Assembly (NCBI RefSeq): GCF_014199525.1
Contig: NZ_JACHNU010000001.1
Location: 1,218,182 to 1,282,181, forward strand
Length of the DNA: 64,000 nt
From: Conexibacter arvalis
Lineage (GTDB): Bacteria; Actinomycetota; Thermoleophilia; Solirubrobacterales; Solirubrobacteraceae
Reading direction: 5' to 3'
Part shown: in pieces, positions 7,568 to 14,318 of the stretch
How the letters are laid out: each line of letters begins with the position of its first letter
Numbering within the stretch: position 1 is the stretch's first letter
Position numbers and translations under genes: made by a program
Notes under the pieces: model-generated
The model's input: the letters and a program-made list of their open reading frames with translations, nothing else
Database searches by the model: none
What the model was told of the DNA's origin: nothing

Positions 7568-7822
7568 ATGTCCCGCATAACCCTCTGGGCAACCATCATC
7601 CTTGGGCTCGCCATGGCCCAACGGGTCAATGCGAAGGCTTGGGACGAAGCGAACCGCTCGGTGCAGGAAGCGGCAACGCTGTATGGAGAGCGGCTTCGCG
7701 AGCAAGACCGCCAGCAAGAGCGAATGATGATGCTCGCAGCACGACAGGTGCGCCTCGGATGGCTCGCACTGTTCGTCGCCGTCGGATCTCTGCTGCTGGC
7801 ACTCGTAGCGTTGTTCGTCTAG
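7568..7822 (+). CDS. Small protein with a C-terminal membrane helix
   Basis: An 84-residue protein. An N-terminal hydrophobic segment (TLWATIILGLAMAQ) could be a membrane anchor or signal, followed by a charged helical linker (EANRSVQEAATLYGERLREQ and QQERMMM) and a clear C-terminal transmembrane helix (LGWLALFVAVGSLLLALVALFV). The start at 7568 lies one base after the preceding stop, favouring translational coupling. Holin-like topology (two segments, short charged loop) is one possibility, and a membrane anchor or pore for the upstream protein is another. Neither can be shown from sequence alone. Confidence 0.6.
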   Translation: MSRITLWATIILGLAMAQRVNAKAWDEANRSVQEAATLYGERLREQDRQQERMMMLAARQVRLGWLALFVAVGSLLLALVALFV

Positions 7823-7842
7823 AGGGCAACACCCGGGGCAAC
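7823..7842. promoter_or_regulatory. Pair of putative arm-type integrase binding sites (middle)
   Basis: AGGGCAAC at 7823-7830 and GGGGCAAC at 7835-7842 repeat the 12-base period seen at 1961-1980. They lie 100 bases before the middle att copy. The remaining bases up to 7941 are C-rich and show no gene. Confidence 0.5.
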
Positions 7843-7941
7843 ACCGCCCCCGAACTGCACCGAACGCCGAGCACACAAAATCGCCCGGCCCCACCGGCCT
7901 CACCGAACCCCAGCGAACCGCTCCGACAGCCCCGCCCAAAT

Positions 7942-8024
7942 CTCGTAATGAAGGGGTCCCCGGTTCGAGTCCGGGTGTCGGCTCCTCAGACGAAAGCCCC
8001 GCTGCGGCGGGGCTTTCGGCGTTT
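7942..8024 (+). repeat. att-like 83-bp direct repeat, copy 2
   Basis: Identical base for base to 1833-1915: the tRNA-Thr 3' half from the anticodon loop, discriminator region and terminator. It lacks the 5' half, so it is not a tRNA gene. It marks the right junction of the first unit and the left junction of the second. Confidence 0.9.
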
Positions 8025-8057
8025 CGGGATAGTCGCGCGACCGCTGCCGTCCGGTGG

Positions 8058-8215
8058 GCGATGGTCACGGCATGGCGAGCCTCACCGCCGAGCGCGGCTC
8101 CTCACCCGTGCGGTTCGCCGCCCATCTCGGCCACGCCGAGAGCGGCGTTCTCGTCCTTCGCGCCTACATCAGAGTCAAGCGATCGACACGACGGTCGTGG
8201 ACGAGGCGCTGGCGA
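8058..8215 (+). pseudogene. Fragment of an integrase gene 3' end, copy 3
   Basis: Homologous to 4930-5085 of the intact integrase. The frame reads HGMASLTAERG, then FAAHLGHAESG and LVLRAYIRV, after which one base is missing relative to the intact gene and the frame is lost. It is more diverged than the copy at 6722 and probably comes from a different, older integrase. It begins only about 35 bases after att copy 2. The 497 bases from 7823 to 8319 hold only this fragment, the arm sites and the att repeat. Confidence 0.8.
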
Positions 8216-8319
8216 GTGATCGAGCTCCGGTCCGTCGCACCTGTTGCAATGCAGGCGTTGTCGGAACGACGCGGAAGTAGCTCGACAGGAAAGTAGGTGT
8301 GGGTAGGATTTCCTGTGCT

Positions 8320-8958
8320 ATGGCGGCGGCACCATCAGCAATCGGCTACTACACGGCGGGCGATGTCGCCCGGCTCGCTGGAGTGACGCCTCAGCGAATC
8401 GGGCGCTGGGCGCGCGAGGAGCTGATCCTTCCTTCGGTCAGTCAGAGGCCGAACATCTACTCGTACGCGGATGCTGGCGAAGCAATTCTCGTGCACTACC
8501 TCGTGGAGCAAGGGAAGACGCCTGCGGAGATCAAGCAGGTGGTGCATGAGCTTCGGCGGTACTGCGGGCCTTGGCCGCTGGCGAATGCTCCGCTTGAACA
8601 CGATGGATCGCTCGTGACGATCCGCGATCCTGACCGGGGCATCCACGTTTCGGTCGACAAGCCGAGGCACGACTTGATTCCCAAGACGCTTCCGGCTCTT
8701 AGAAAGATCCGCGATGCATTGTCGCGCGGCGGCTGGGTCGCCCTGGAGAGCCCCCGCGACCACATCGAAGTTGACCCCCAACGGCATTCCGGTGTACCGG
8801 TGATTCGTGGTCGGCGCATTCCCACCTCGCTTGTCGCTAGTCTCGCCTCCACCGATGGAGGCCGTGAGGCGCTGCGAGACGAATACGGACTCACCGACGG
8901 CGAGATAGATGACGCCGTCGGATACGAGCACGACATCGCCGCAGCCATCGCGGCCTGA
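8320..8958 (+). CDS. MerR-like HTH protein with DUF433 domain, putative antitoxin
   Basis: A 212-residue two-domain protein. Residues about 8-75 form a MerR-type helix-turn-helix (YYTAGDVARLAGVTPQRIGR, then a YSYADAGEA wing). The C-terminal 65 residues carry a DUF433 domain, with VDPQRHSGVPVIRGRRIPTS as its signature. DUF433 proteins are commonly encoded just before DUF5615 PIN-like proteins and are considered antitoxins. Here the next gene is exactly such a protein and overlaps by 50 bases. The ATG at 8320 is chosen because a good -10 (TAGGAT, 8304-8309) with TCGACA 16 bases upstream leaves a very short leader. It is the only intact cargo of the 1.5-kb right-hand unit. Confidence 0.75.
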   Translation: MAAAPSAIGYYTAGDVARLAGVTPQRIGRWAREELILPSVSQRPNIYSYADAGEAILVHYLVEQGKTPAEIKQVVHELRRYCGPWPLANAPLEHDGSLVTIRDPDRGIHVSVDKPRHDLIPKTLPALRKIRDALSRGGWVALESPRDHIEVDPQRHSGVPVIRGRRIPTSLVASLASTDGGREALRDEYGLTDGEIDDAVGYEHDIAAAIAA

Positions 8959-9376
8959 GACGCGACGGCTCGTCATCGACGAGGACATCAGCCGCAAGCT
9001 GTCGTTCGAGTTGCAGCGCCGCGGTCGAGCAAACGCCATCGCGGTTCTCGACGCGAGATTGAACGGACGTAAAGACGGCGCGCTCTTCAAGGCGCTGATC
9101 GATTTTGAGCCGTGCGTGCTCGTTACCTACGACAACCGGATGCCGTTTGTTCATACCCGCGAGTTGGAACACCATGGAACCACGGTTGCCGTTGTCAGTC
9201 GGCGGGCATTTCGCCGCTCGTGGCACACGGTCGAAGACAATTACATACGGGATGTCGTGCATCGCTGGGCCCATGTGATCGAGATGCAGACCGCTGGGAC
9301 CGTCCGTAGCTACGGCGACAAGTCGGTGACGCGGGCGAGAACGCCTCGCGCCTACGCGGATACGACGCGGCCCTGA
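8909..9376 (+). CDS. DUF5615 PIN-like protein, putative toxin
   Basis: A 155-residue protein. The core begins RLVIDEDISRKLSFELQRRG, the DUF5615 pattern in which an acidic LIDEDLS strand starts a PIN-like fold. Then come RKDGALFKALIDFEPCVLV and TYDNRMPF, a position occupied by the second acidic cluster of the fold. Predicted metal ligands are Asp and Glu in IDED and Asp in TYDN. The family is associated with RNA cleavage in toxin-antitoxin pairs, but activity is unproven. The start overlaps the DUF433 gene by 50 bases; a later non-ATG start is possible. The C-terminal 25 residues look unstructured and may be extended by decay of the gene end. Confidence 0.65.
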   Translation: MTPSDTSTTSPQPSRPETRRLVIDEDISRKLSFELQRRGRANAIAVLDARLNGRKDGALFKALIDFEPCVLVTYDNRMPFVHTRELEHHGTTVAVVSRRAFRRSWHTVEDNYIRDVVHRWAHVIEMQTAGTVRSYGDKSVTRARTPRAYADTTRP

Positions 9377-9389
9377 CGTTCGCATAGGC

Positions 9390-9409
9390 GGGGCGCCGCG
9401 TGGGGCAAT
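9390..9409. promoter_or_regulatory. Pair of putative arm-type integrase sites (right, degenerate)
   Basis: GGGGCGCC (9390-9397) and GGGGCAAT (9402-9409) keep the 12-base period of the other two pairs and lie 96 bases before att copy 3. Degeneration matches the greater age of this end. Confidence 0.4.
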
Positions 9410-9505
9410 GCACTTCCCGACCGCCCCGAACGCCAGCGCCACCGACGGCCCGACACACCGCCGGATCCGAACCCGACGAGATCGCGCCGAACACTCCGTC
9501 CAAAC

Positions 9506-9588
9506 CTCGGAACGAAGGGGTCCCCGGTTCGAGTCCGGGTGTCGGCTCCTCAGACGAGAGCCCCGCTGCGGCGGGGCGTTCGGCGCTT
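9506..9588 (+). repeat. att-like direct repeat, copy 3 (diverged)
   Basis: Aligns end to end with copies 1 and 2. Differences lie in the first ten bases (CTCGGAAC against CTCGTAAT), in the terminator stem (GAGAGCCCC against GAAAGCCCC, GGGGCGTTCG against GGGGCTTTCG) and near the last bases. The T-arm sequence is unchanged. It is the outermost right boundary; ordinary chromosomal genes begin directly after it. Confidence 0.8.
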
Positions 9589-9597
9589 CGCGGCGCG

Positions 9598-10140
9598 CTA
9601 CTCGGCGACCGCGTCGAAGGTCAGCTGGCCGGCCATCGGCTCGGGCGGCGGCGGCTCCAGGACTCTGCGCTCGGCGTCGAACGCCTGGACTCTCGCGAGC
9701 TTGCGCTCCTTCGCCGCCAGCCTGCGCTCCAGCCTCGCGACCTTCTGGTTGAGCTGCCTGCGCTCGGCGTCGAGCCGGTCGACGTGGGCGATCGCCCCGT
9801 CGAGCGCGGCCGTCAGCTCGCGGCGCGCGGCCGTCCGAGCGGCCTCGCGCGCCGACGCCTCGGCCGCCTCTCGGCGCGTCGCCTGCTCATGCAGGCGCGT
9901 CAGCGCGAAGGCCGCGCCGCCGGCGGCGAGCAGGCCGACGACGACCGCCGGCAGGCTGAGCGAGACGACGCCGGTCAGCCCGCCGAGCGCGGCGAGCGCG
10001 AGCCCGCCGAGCAGCGTCGCGAGCACGTGCCCGGCCCAGCGGTCGGCGGCCGCGCGCACGGCCGGCCGCTCGCCGTCGGCCGCCCAGCGGTCGGCGGCGG
10101 CGCCGAGCGCGGCGAGATCGTCGTGGTGGTCGTCGGACAT
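9598..10140 (-). CDS. Membrane protein with two helices and a C-terminal coiled coil
   Basis: A 180-residue protein of unknown family. An N-terminal acidic cytosolic part (MSDDHHDDLAALGAAADRWA) leads to two adjoining transmembrane segments (HVLATLLGGLALAALGGL and VVSLSLPAVVVGLLAAGG). Then comes a long charged alpha-helix (about 95-165, with RREAAEASAREAARTAARRE and NQKVARLERRLAAKERKL) that should form a coiled coil. The tail is Pro-rich. The stop lies ten bases from att copy 3, so it is the first chromosomal gene right of the island. A recD2-like gene lies upstream on the same strand 116 bases away. No function can be given. Confidence 0.75.
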   Translation of the reverse strand: MSDDHHDDLAALGAAADRWAADGERPAVRAAADRWAGHVLATLLGGLALAALGGLTGVVSLSLPAVVVGLLAAGGAAFALTRLHEQATRREAAEASAREAARTAARRELTAALDGAIAHVDRLDAERRQLNQKVARLERRLAAKERKLARVQAFDAERRVLEPPPPEPMAGQLTFDAVAE

Positions 10141-10256
10141 CGCGAGGGATCGTACGCGGCCACCCGGCGCTCCGCCGGCCGGCCGCGACCGCGCCGGACG
10201 GGGTGCGCGGAACGGCTGCTCGCGCGCCGCCTCGCGATGGCGGCCGCCTGCCGCCC

Positions 10257-12509
10257 CTACCCGTGCAGCACGTCCAGCCGCTGCGCGAGGCGGCTGTGGC
10301 GGCGGCCGGCGTCGGTCGTGCGGGCGGCGCGGGCGACCATCTCCGGCGTCCCGACGACGATCGTCGCGATCGTCGAGCGCGTGATCGCGGTGTAGAGCAT
10401 CTCGCGGCGCAGGAAGCGGCCGCCCGCCGCGGGGTGGGCGACGACGATCGCGATCGGCAGCTCGATCCCCTGCCCGCGGTGGACCGAGCAGGCGTAGGCG
10501 AGCTGGAGCTGCCCGACCTCGGCCTGCGGGATCCGCACGACCGCGCCGCCGTCGACGCCGACCAGCAGGCCGCCGCCGTCGCCCCCTCTCGCCGCTCGCG
10601 CGCCGTCGCTGCCGCCCTCCTCCTCGCCGGGCTCGTCCTCGTCGTCGCGCTCGGCCGGCGCCAGCTCGTCGAGCAGGCGCAGCAGCGTCCCGTTCATCAC
10701 GCCCAGCTCGTGCAGGTTGCGCCCGACGAGCATCAGCTTGTCGCCGATCCGGAGGCGGCCGTTGCCGACCTCTCTCCCGTCCGGGTTGAGCGCCGCCCGC
10801 AGTGATCTGTTGAGCGCGTCGATCCCCAGCTCGCCGCGATAGACCGGCGCGAACACCTGGATGTCGCCGTGGGGGTCGACGCCGTAGTGTCTCGGCAGCC
10901 GCGCGCTGACGAGCGAGACGATCTCCTCCCGCGCGGCGACCGGGTCGGCGCGCGCGATGAAGAAGAGGTCGTGGCGCATCCCCTCGGCGCGCACGAACGA
11001 CGGCGCCCGACCCTCGCGGATCGCGTGCGCCCCCTGCACGATCATCGACCCGGCCGCCTGGCGGAAGATATGCTGCAGCCGCGCGGTCGGCACGCGGCCG
11101 GAGGCGACGAGCTCGGCGAACGGCTTGCCGGCCCCGACCGGCGCCAGCTGGTCGGCGTCGCCGACGAGCACGACGTGCGTGCCCGGCCCGATCGCGCGCA
11201 GCAGCGTCACGAGCAGCTCGAGGTTGGCCATCGACGTCTCGTCGACGATCACGAGGTCGCATCTGAGCGGCAGGTCCTCGTCGTGGACCGGGCCCTCGCC
11301 GGGGATCCAGCCGAGCGCCGAGTGGACGGTCGACGCGTCGAGCTGCGTCGCCGCCGTCATCCGCAGCGCGGCGCGGCCGGTCGGCGCCACCAGCAGCACG
11401 CTCGCTCTCTGCTCGCGCGCGATCTGGCCGATCTCGCGGATGCTGGCGGTCTTGCCGGTCCCGGGCCCGCCGGTGACGACCGAGAGACGGTGGACGAACG
11501 CGCCGCGCACGCCGGCCCATTGCTCCGGCGTCAGCTCGACGCCCTCGGCGCCGGCGTCGTCGGGCTCGACAGGATCTCTCAGCTTCGCCGACAGGTCGCT
11601 GGCGAGCAGCTCGGTGACGCGCTCCGCCAGCTCGCGTTCCAGCCGCGCCGTCTCGGCGCGGTAGACCCACACCGCCTCGTCGTCCTGCTCCAGCTCGACG
11701 TCGCCGTTGTCGGCCAGCTCGTTGAGGAAGCCCGCGGGCGGGGAGGAGCCGTCGAGCAGCTCGCGGGTGCGCATCAGCAGCGCGGCGGCCGGCTGACAGG
11801 TCGAGCCGTCGCGCTCGCCCTCGCCGAGCGCGTGCAGGATCGCCGCTCGCGCGCGGGCCGGGCTGTCGGAGGGCGCGCCGAGCCCGCGCGCGATCGCGTC
11901 GGCGGTCGCGAAGCCGACGCCGAAGACGCTCGTCAGCTCGTACGGCCGCTCGCGCACGACGCGGTACGCGCGGTCGCCGTAGTGCTGGTGGATGCGGCTC
12001 GCGAGATGGGCGAGCCCGTGCGGCGCGAGCAGCAGGTGCAGGCCGCGGGTGGCGCGCAGCGCGTCCCACGAGCGGGCCGCCTCGGCGGCTCGCTGCGGCC
12101 GCAGCCCGGCGCGCTCGAAGGCCGCTCTCGGGTCGTGGTCGATCGCGCTCAGCACCTCGCCGCCGAACGCGTCCAGCAGCGCGGCGGCGCGGCGCGGCCC
12201 GACGTGGCGGACTCTGCGCAGGTAGGCGGTCAGCGCGGCGTCGTCGACCGGCGTCACCGGATGGGCCTCGCGGACCTTCACCTGCGGCCCGTAGCGCGGG
12301 TCGATCGTCCAGCTGCCGGCGACGGCCGCGTGCTCGTTCAGCTCGAGGTGGACGAGCGGCCCGACCAGCACGATCCGTTCGCCGTCCCATTCGCCGTCGA
12401 GGACCGCGAAGCCGCTGTCCTCGTTCGCGAAGCGGCGGTTGCGGATGACGACCTCGCCGGCGAACTCCTCGCCTTCGGCGGGCGGCCAGCTGACGGGCGC
12501 GGACGGCAT
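10257..12509 (-). CDS. recD2: RecD2-type ATP-dependent DNA helicase
   Basis: A 750-residue superfamily 1B helicase, the normal size for RecD2/YrrC proteins that act without RecBC and unwind DNA 5' to 3'. The N-terminal OB-like region (10-80) is followed by tandem helix-hairpin-helix motifs (about 90-200, RHVGPRRAAALLDAFG). Walker A is VTGGPGTGKT near residue 345, motif II is IVDETSMANLELL, and motif III is VLVGDADQLAPV. The C-terminal motif VHRGQGIELP and YTAITRS correspond to motifs V and VI. No recB or recC is nearby. A low-complexity acidic insert (DEDEPGEEEGGSDGARAARG) lies before motif IV. The role is DNA repair or replication-fork processing. Confidence 0.92.
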   Translation of the reverse strand: MPSAPVSWPPAEGEEFAGEVVIRNRRFANEDSGFAVLDGEWDGERIVLVGPLVHLELNEHAAVAGSWTIDPRYGPQVKVREAHPVTPVDDAALTAYLRRVRHVGPRRAAALLDAFGGEVLSAIDHDPRAAFERAGLRPQRAAEAARSWDALRATRGLHLLLAPHGLAHLASRIHQHYGDRAYRVVRERPYELTSVFGVGFATADAIARGLGAPSDSPARARAAILHALGEGERDGSTCQPAAALLMRTRELLDGSSPPAGFLNELADNGDVELEQDDEAVWVYRAETARLERELAERVTELLASDLSAKLRDPVEPDDAGAEGVELTPEQWAGVRGAFVHRLSVVTGGPGTGKTASIREIGQIAREQRASVLLVAPTGRAALRMTAATQLDASTVHSALGWIPGEGPVHDEDLPLRCDLVIVDETSMANLELLVTLLRAIGPGTHVVLVGDADQLAPVGAGKPFAELVASGRVPTARLQHIFRQAAGSMIVQGAHAIREGRAPSFVRAEGMRHDLFFIARADPVAAREEIVSLVSARLPRHYGVDPHGDIQVFAPVYRGELGIDALNRSLRAALNPDGREVGNGRLRIGDKLMLVGRNLHELGVMNGTLLRLLDELAPAERDDEDEPGEEEGGSDGARAARGGDGGGLLVGVDGGAVVRIPQAEVGQLQLAYACSVHRGQGIELPIAIVVAHPAAGGRFLRREMLYTAITRSTIATIVVGTPEMVARAARTTDAGRRHSRLAQRLDVLHG

Positions 12510-12595
12510 CGCCCGCCAGCGTAGTCGCTCGCCGCGTCGCCCCGGGCGCGCGGGCGGGCTCGCACGGCCGCAGGCGCGGCTGAGATGATGGCGGG

Positions 12596-13240
12596 GTGGC
12601 GGCAGAGTCTGAGCGGACCTGGGGAGGGCAGACGCTCGAGGATCGGCGGGCGGCGCGGCGCAGGCGCCTGCTCGATGCCGGCTACGACCTGGTCGGGACC
12701 GGCGGCGCGGCGCAGTTGACCGTGCGCGGCGTCTGCCGCGCCGCGAGACTGACCGAGCGCTACTTCTACGAGAGCTTCGCCGACCGCGAGGAGCTGCTGC
12801 TCGCCGTCCACACGCGCACGGCCGCCGAGGCGCGCGACGCGATCGCCGCCGCGGTCGCCGCCGCTCCGCCGGAGCCGGTCGCGGTCGCGACGGCGGCCGT
12901 CGACGCCTTCGTCGACCTGCTGCAGGACGACCCGCGCCGGGGCCGGGTGCTGCTGACCGAGGTCTTCGCGGACGAGCGGCTGACGAGAGCGGGCGTCGAG
13001 CTGATCCCGAGCTTCGCCGCGCTGCTGGTCGAGCAGATCCGCGCGATCTACGGCGACGGCGCGGAGGGCGGCCCCGACGCGGTCGACGCGCAGGTGACCT
13101 CGGTCGCGCTCGTCGGCGCGCTCGCCCACCTCTTCACGGGCTGGCTCGACGGGACGCTCTCGATCTCGCGCGAGCGGCTCGTCGCCCACGTCGTGCGGCT
13201 GATCCTCGCCGCCGCGCCCGTCAGCTCGCGGGACGCCTGA
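12596..13240 (+). CDS. TetR-family transcriptional regulator
   Basis: A 214-residue protein with the TetR N-terminal DNA-binding domain: RRRRLLDAGYDLV, then LTVRGVCRAARLTERYFYES, the usual helix-turn-helix with the YFYE--F signature. The C-terminal ligand domain is Ala-rich and of typical length. The start is GTG at 12596. It reads into an MpaB-type oxygenase gene 56 bases downstream. Two copies of the dyad TGACA-N8-TGTCA sit in that gap and are the likely binding sites. Control of the downstream oxygenase is therefore a good inference; the inducer is unknown. Confidence 0.9.
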   Translation: MAAESERTWGGQTLEDRRAARRRRLLDAGYDLVGTGGAAQLTVRGVCRAARLTERYFYESFADREELLLAVHTRTAAEARDAIAAAVAAAPPEPVAVATAAVDAFVDLLQDDPRRGRVLLTEVFADERLTRAGVELIPSFAALLVEQIRAIYGDGAEGGPDAVDAQVTSVALVGALAHLFTGWLDGTLSISRERLVAHVVRLILAAAPVSSRDA

Positions 13241-13255
13241 GCCGCCCCCCTCCAT

Positions 13256-13302
13256 TTGACAGCGCGCGTTGTCACACCCTAAGCTGACAACGCACCATGT
13301 CA
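13256..13302 (+). promoter_or_regulatory. Promoter with two TetR operator copies
   Basis: Two 18-base dyads, TGACA-N8-TGTCA, lie at 13257-13274 and 13285-13302 with centres 28 bases apart. The first covers a consensus -35 TTGACA (13256-13261). A -10-like TAAGCT follows at 13280-13285 after 18 bases, and the second dyad covers the ATG at 13297. The product would be a nearly leaderless transcript fully blocked by repressor. Confidence 0.7.
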
Positions 13303-14196
13303 CTTGCTGCGACAGCCGAGACGGGGGCGCGGGGCGCGGAGCGGGCCGCCGGGGACGAGCGGCCCGCTCCGCTGGGCCCTGACTCGCTCACCTGGCAGTG
13401 CTTCGGCGACCTGCGCGGCCTGCTGCTGATCGGCCGCGCGGGGATCCTCCAGAACATGCACCCGGCGATCGGCGCCGGCGTGGGGCAGCACTCCGACTAC
13501 TTCGCCAACCCGTGGAACCGCCTGCTGCGCTCGGCCTCGCCGATCCTCGGCGTCGTCTACGACGGCGGCGGCGCGCTCGCCACGGGCGCGACCGTGCGCG
13601 ACTACCACCGCGAGATCAAGGGCGTCGACCAGCACGGCGCGCGCTACCACGCGCTCCAGCCCGACGTCTACTACTGGGCGCACGCCACCTTCTTCGAGTC
13701 GCAGATCGTGATGCGCGAGCTGTTCGGCAGACCGCTGACCGAGGCCGAGCAGGAGCGGATCTACGCCGAGTCGGTCCAGTGGTACGCCCAGTACGGCCTC
13801 TCGATGCGCCCGGTGCCGCCCGACCTCCCCGCCTTCCGCGCCTACTGGAAGCGGACGGTCGAGGAGGTGCTGACGCTGACCGAGCCGGTCCGCTGGTCGC
13901 TCGACCCGGCGCGCCGGCGCGACATCGCGGCGCCGTACGACTGGATCCCGCGGCCGGTCTGGTGGGCGCTGCGCCCGCTCGTGATGGGCGGCTCGATGTG
14001 GTTGGCCGCCGGCACGATGCCGCCGGTCGCCCGGGCGAAGCTCGGCCTCGTCTGGACCGACCGCGACGAGCGTCGCCTGCGGCTCCTCGGCCGCGTCGTC
14101 AGGGCGCTGTGGCCGCTGCTGCCGGACCGCCTGCGCTGGTTCCCGCGCGCGCGGCGCGGCTGGGAGCGCGTCCGCCGCGAGCAGCGCGCCCGCTGA
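13297..14196 (+). CDS. MpaB/DUF2236-family oxygenase-like protein
   Basis: A 299-residue protein of the DUF2236 family, related to the catalytic domain of latex-clearing rubber oxygenase and fungal MpaB. These proteins bind b-type haem. Visible family motifs are GRAGILQNMHPAIGAGVGQH (about 47-66), REIKGVDQHGARYHAL and DVYYWAHATFFESQI. The conserved His in YYWAHAT and the Arg-rich ring of REIKG are the usual signature. The substrate is unknown; many bacterial members are annotated only as oxygenases. Two TetR operators overlap its promoter, so expression probably follows an effector sensed by the upstream regulator. The basic C-terminal tail is not conserved. Confidence 0.85.
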   Translation: MSLAATAETGARGAERAAGDERPAPLGPDSLTWQCFGDLRGLLLIGRAGILQNMHPAIGAGVGQHSDYFANPWNRLLRSASPILGVVYDGGGALATGATVRDYHREIKGVDQHGARYHALQPDVYYWAHATFFESQIVMRELFGRPLTEAEQERIYAESVQWYAQYGLSMRPVPPDLPAFRAYWKRTVEEVLTLTEPVRWSLDPARRRDIAAPYDWIPRPVWWALRPLVMGGSMWLAAGTMPPVARAKLGLVWTDRDERRLRLLGRVVRALWPLLPDRLRWFPRARRGWERVRREQRAR

Positions 14197-14277
14197 GCCT
14201 GCTCGCGGGTGGCGCGCCCGCTGAGTCACGGGCGCGCCGGCTGGTCAGCGCGCGTCCGGGCGAGGGCCAGCGCTCGC

Positions 14278-14301
14278 TAAGATGGTTGCGTACGCAATCA
14301 T
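14278..14301 (+). promoter_or_regulatory. Promoter -10 and palindromic operator before the hydroquinone reductase
   Basis: A -10 element TAAGAT (14278-14283) adjoins the perfect 12-base palindrome TTGCGTACGCAA (14286-14297). It extends to the 20-base dyad ATGGTTGCGTACGCAATCAT (14282-14301) with one mismatched pair. The dyad would cover the transcription start. A ribosome site GGAGGG follows, and the gene starts at 14319. A redox-sensing MarR- or HxlR-type repressor is plausible. Confidence 0.6.
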
Positions 14302-14318
14302 TCCGGAGGGTCGTGCCG

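Larger units (their letters stand above)
1802..9588. mobile_element. Integrative island, apparently a tandem pair, in the tRNA-Thr 3' end
   Basis: The island is bounded on the left by the intact tRNA-Thr gene and on the right by partial copies of its 3' half plus terminator at 7942-8024 and 9506-9588. It contains a tyrosine integrase, an excisionase-like helix-turn-helix protein, divergent repressors, toxin-like modules, two degraded integrase 3' ends and unknown genes with lower GC than the flanks. The outer boundary is probably about 1833 to 9588. The middle copy splits it into a unit of about 6.1 kb and one of about 1.5 kb. The simplest reading is two successive integrations at one tRNA, the right-hand unit being older and mostly decayed. 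No phage structural or conjugation genes are present. Confidence 0.8.

Noticed and set aside
7942-8024. A second tRNA-Thr gene
   Set aside because: Only the 3' half is present; the 5' acceptor strand and D arm are missing.
9506-9588. A third tRNA-Thr gene
   Set aside because: Same partial copy, with changes in the anticodon-loop part.
9598-12390. A very long minus-strand frame of 930 codons overlapping recD2
   Set aside because: Only its last 181 codons (from 10140) have protein-like composition; the rest is an Arg/Ala-rich shadow of the RecD2 frame, which has clear helicase motifs.
13398-14318. Upstream in-frame extension of the hydroquinone reductase gene
   Set aside because: The extension overlaps the MpaB-type gene in another frame and reads as Arg/Pro-rich noise; the ATG at 14319 has a ribosome site and promoter.
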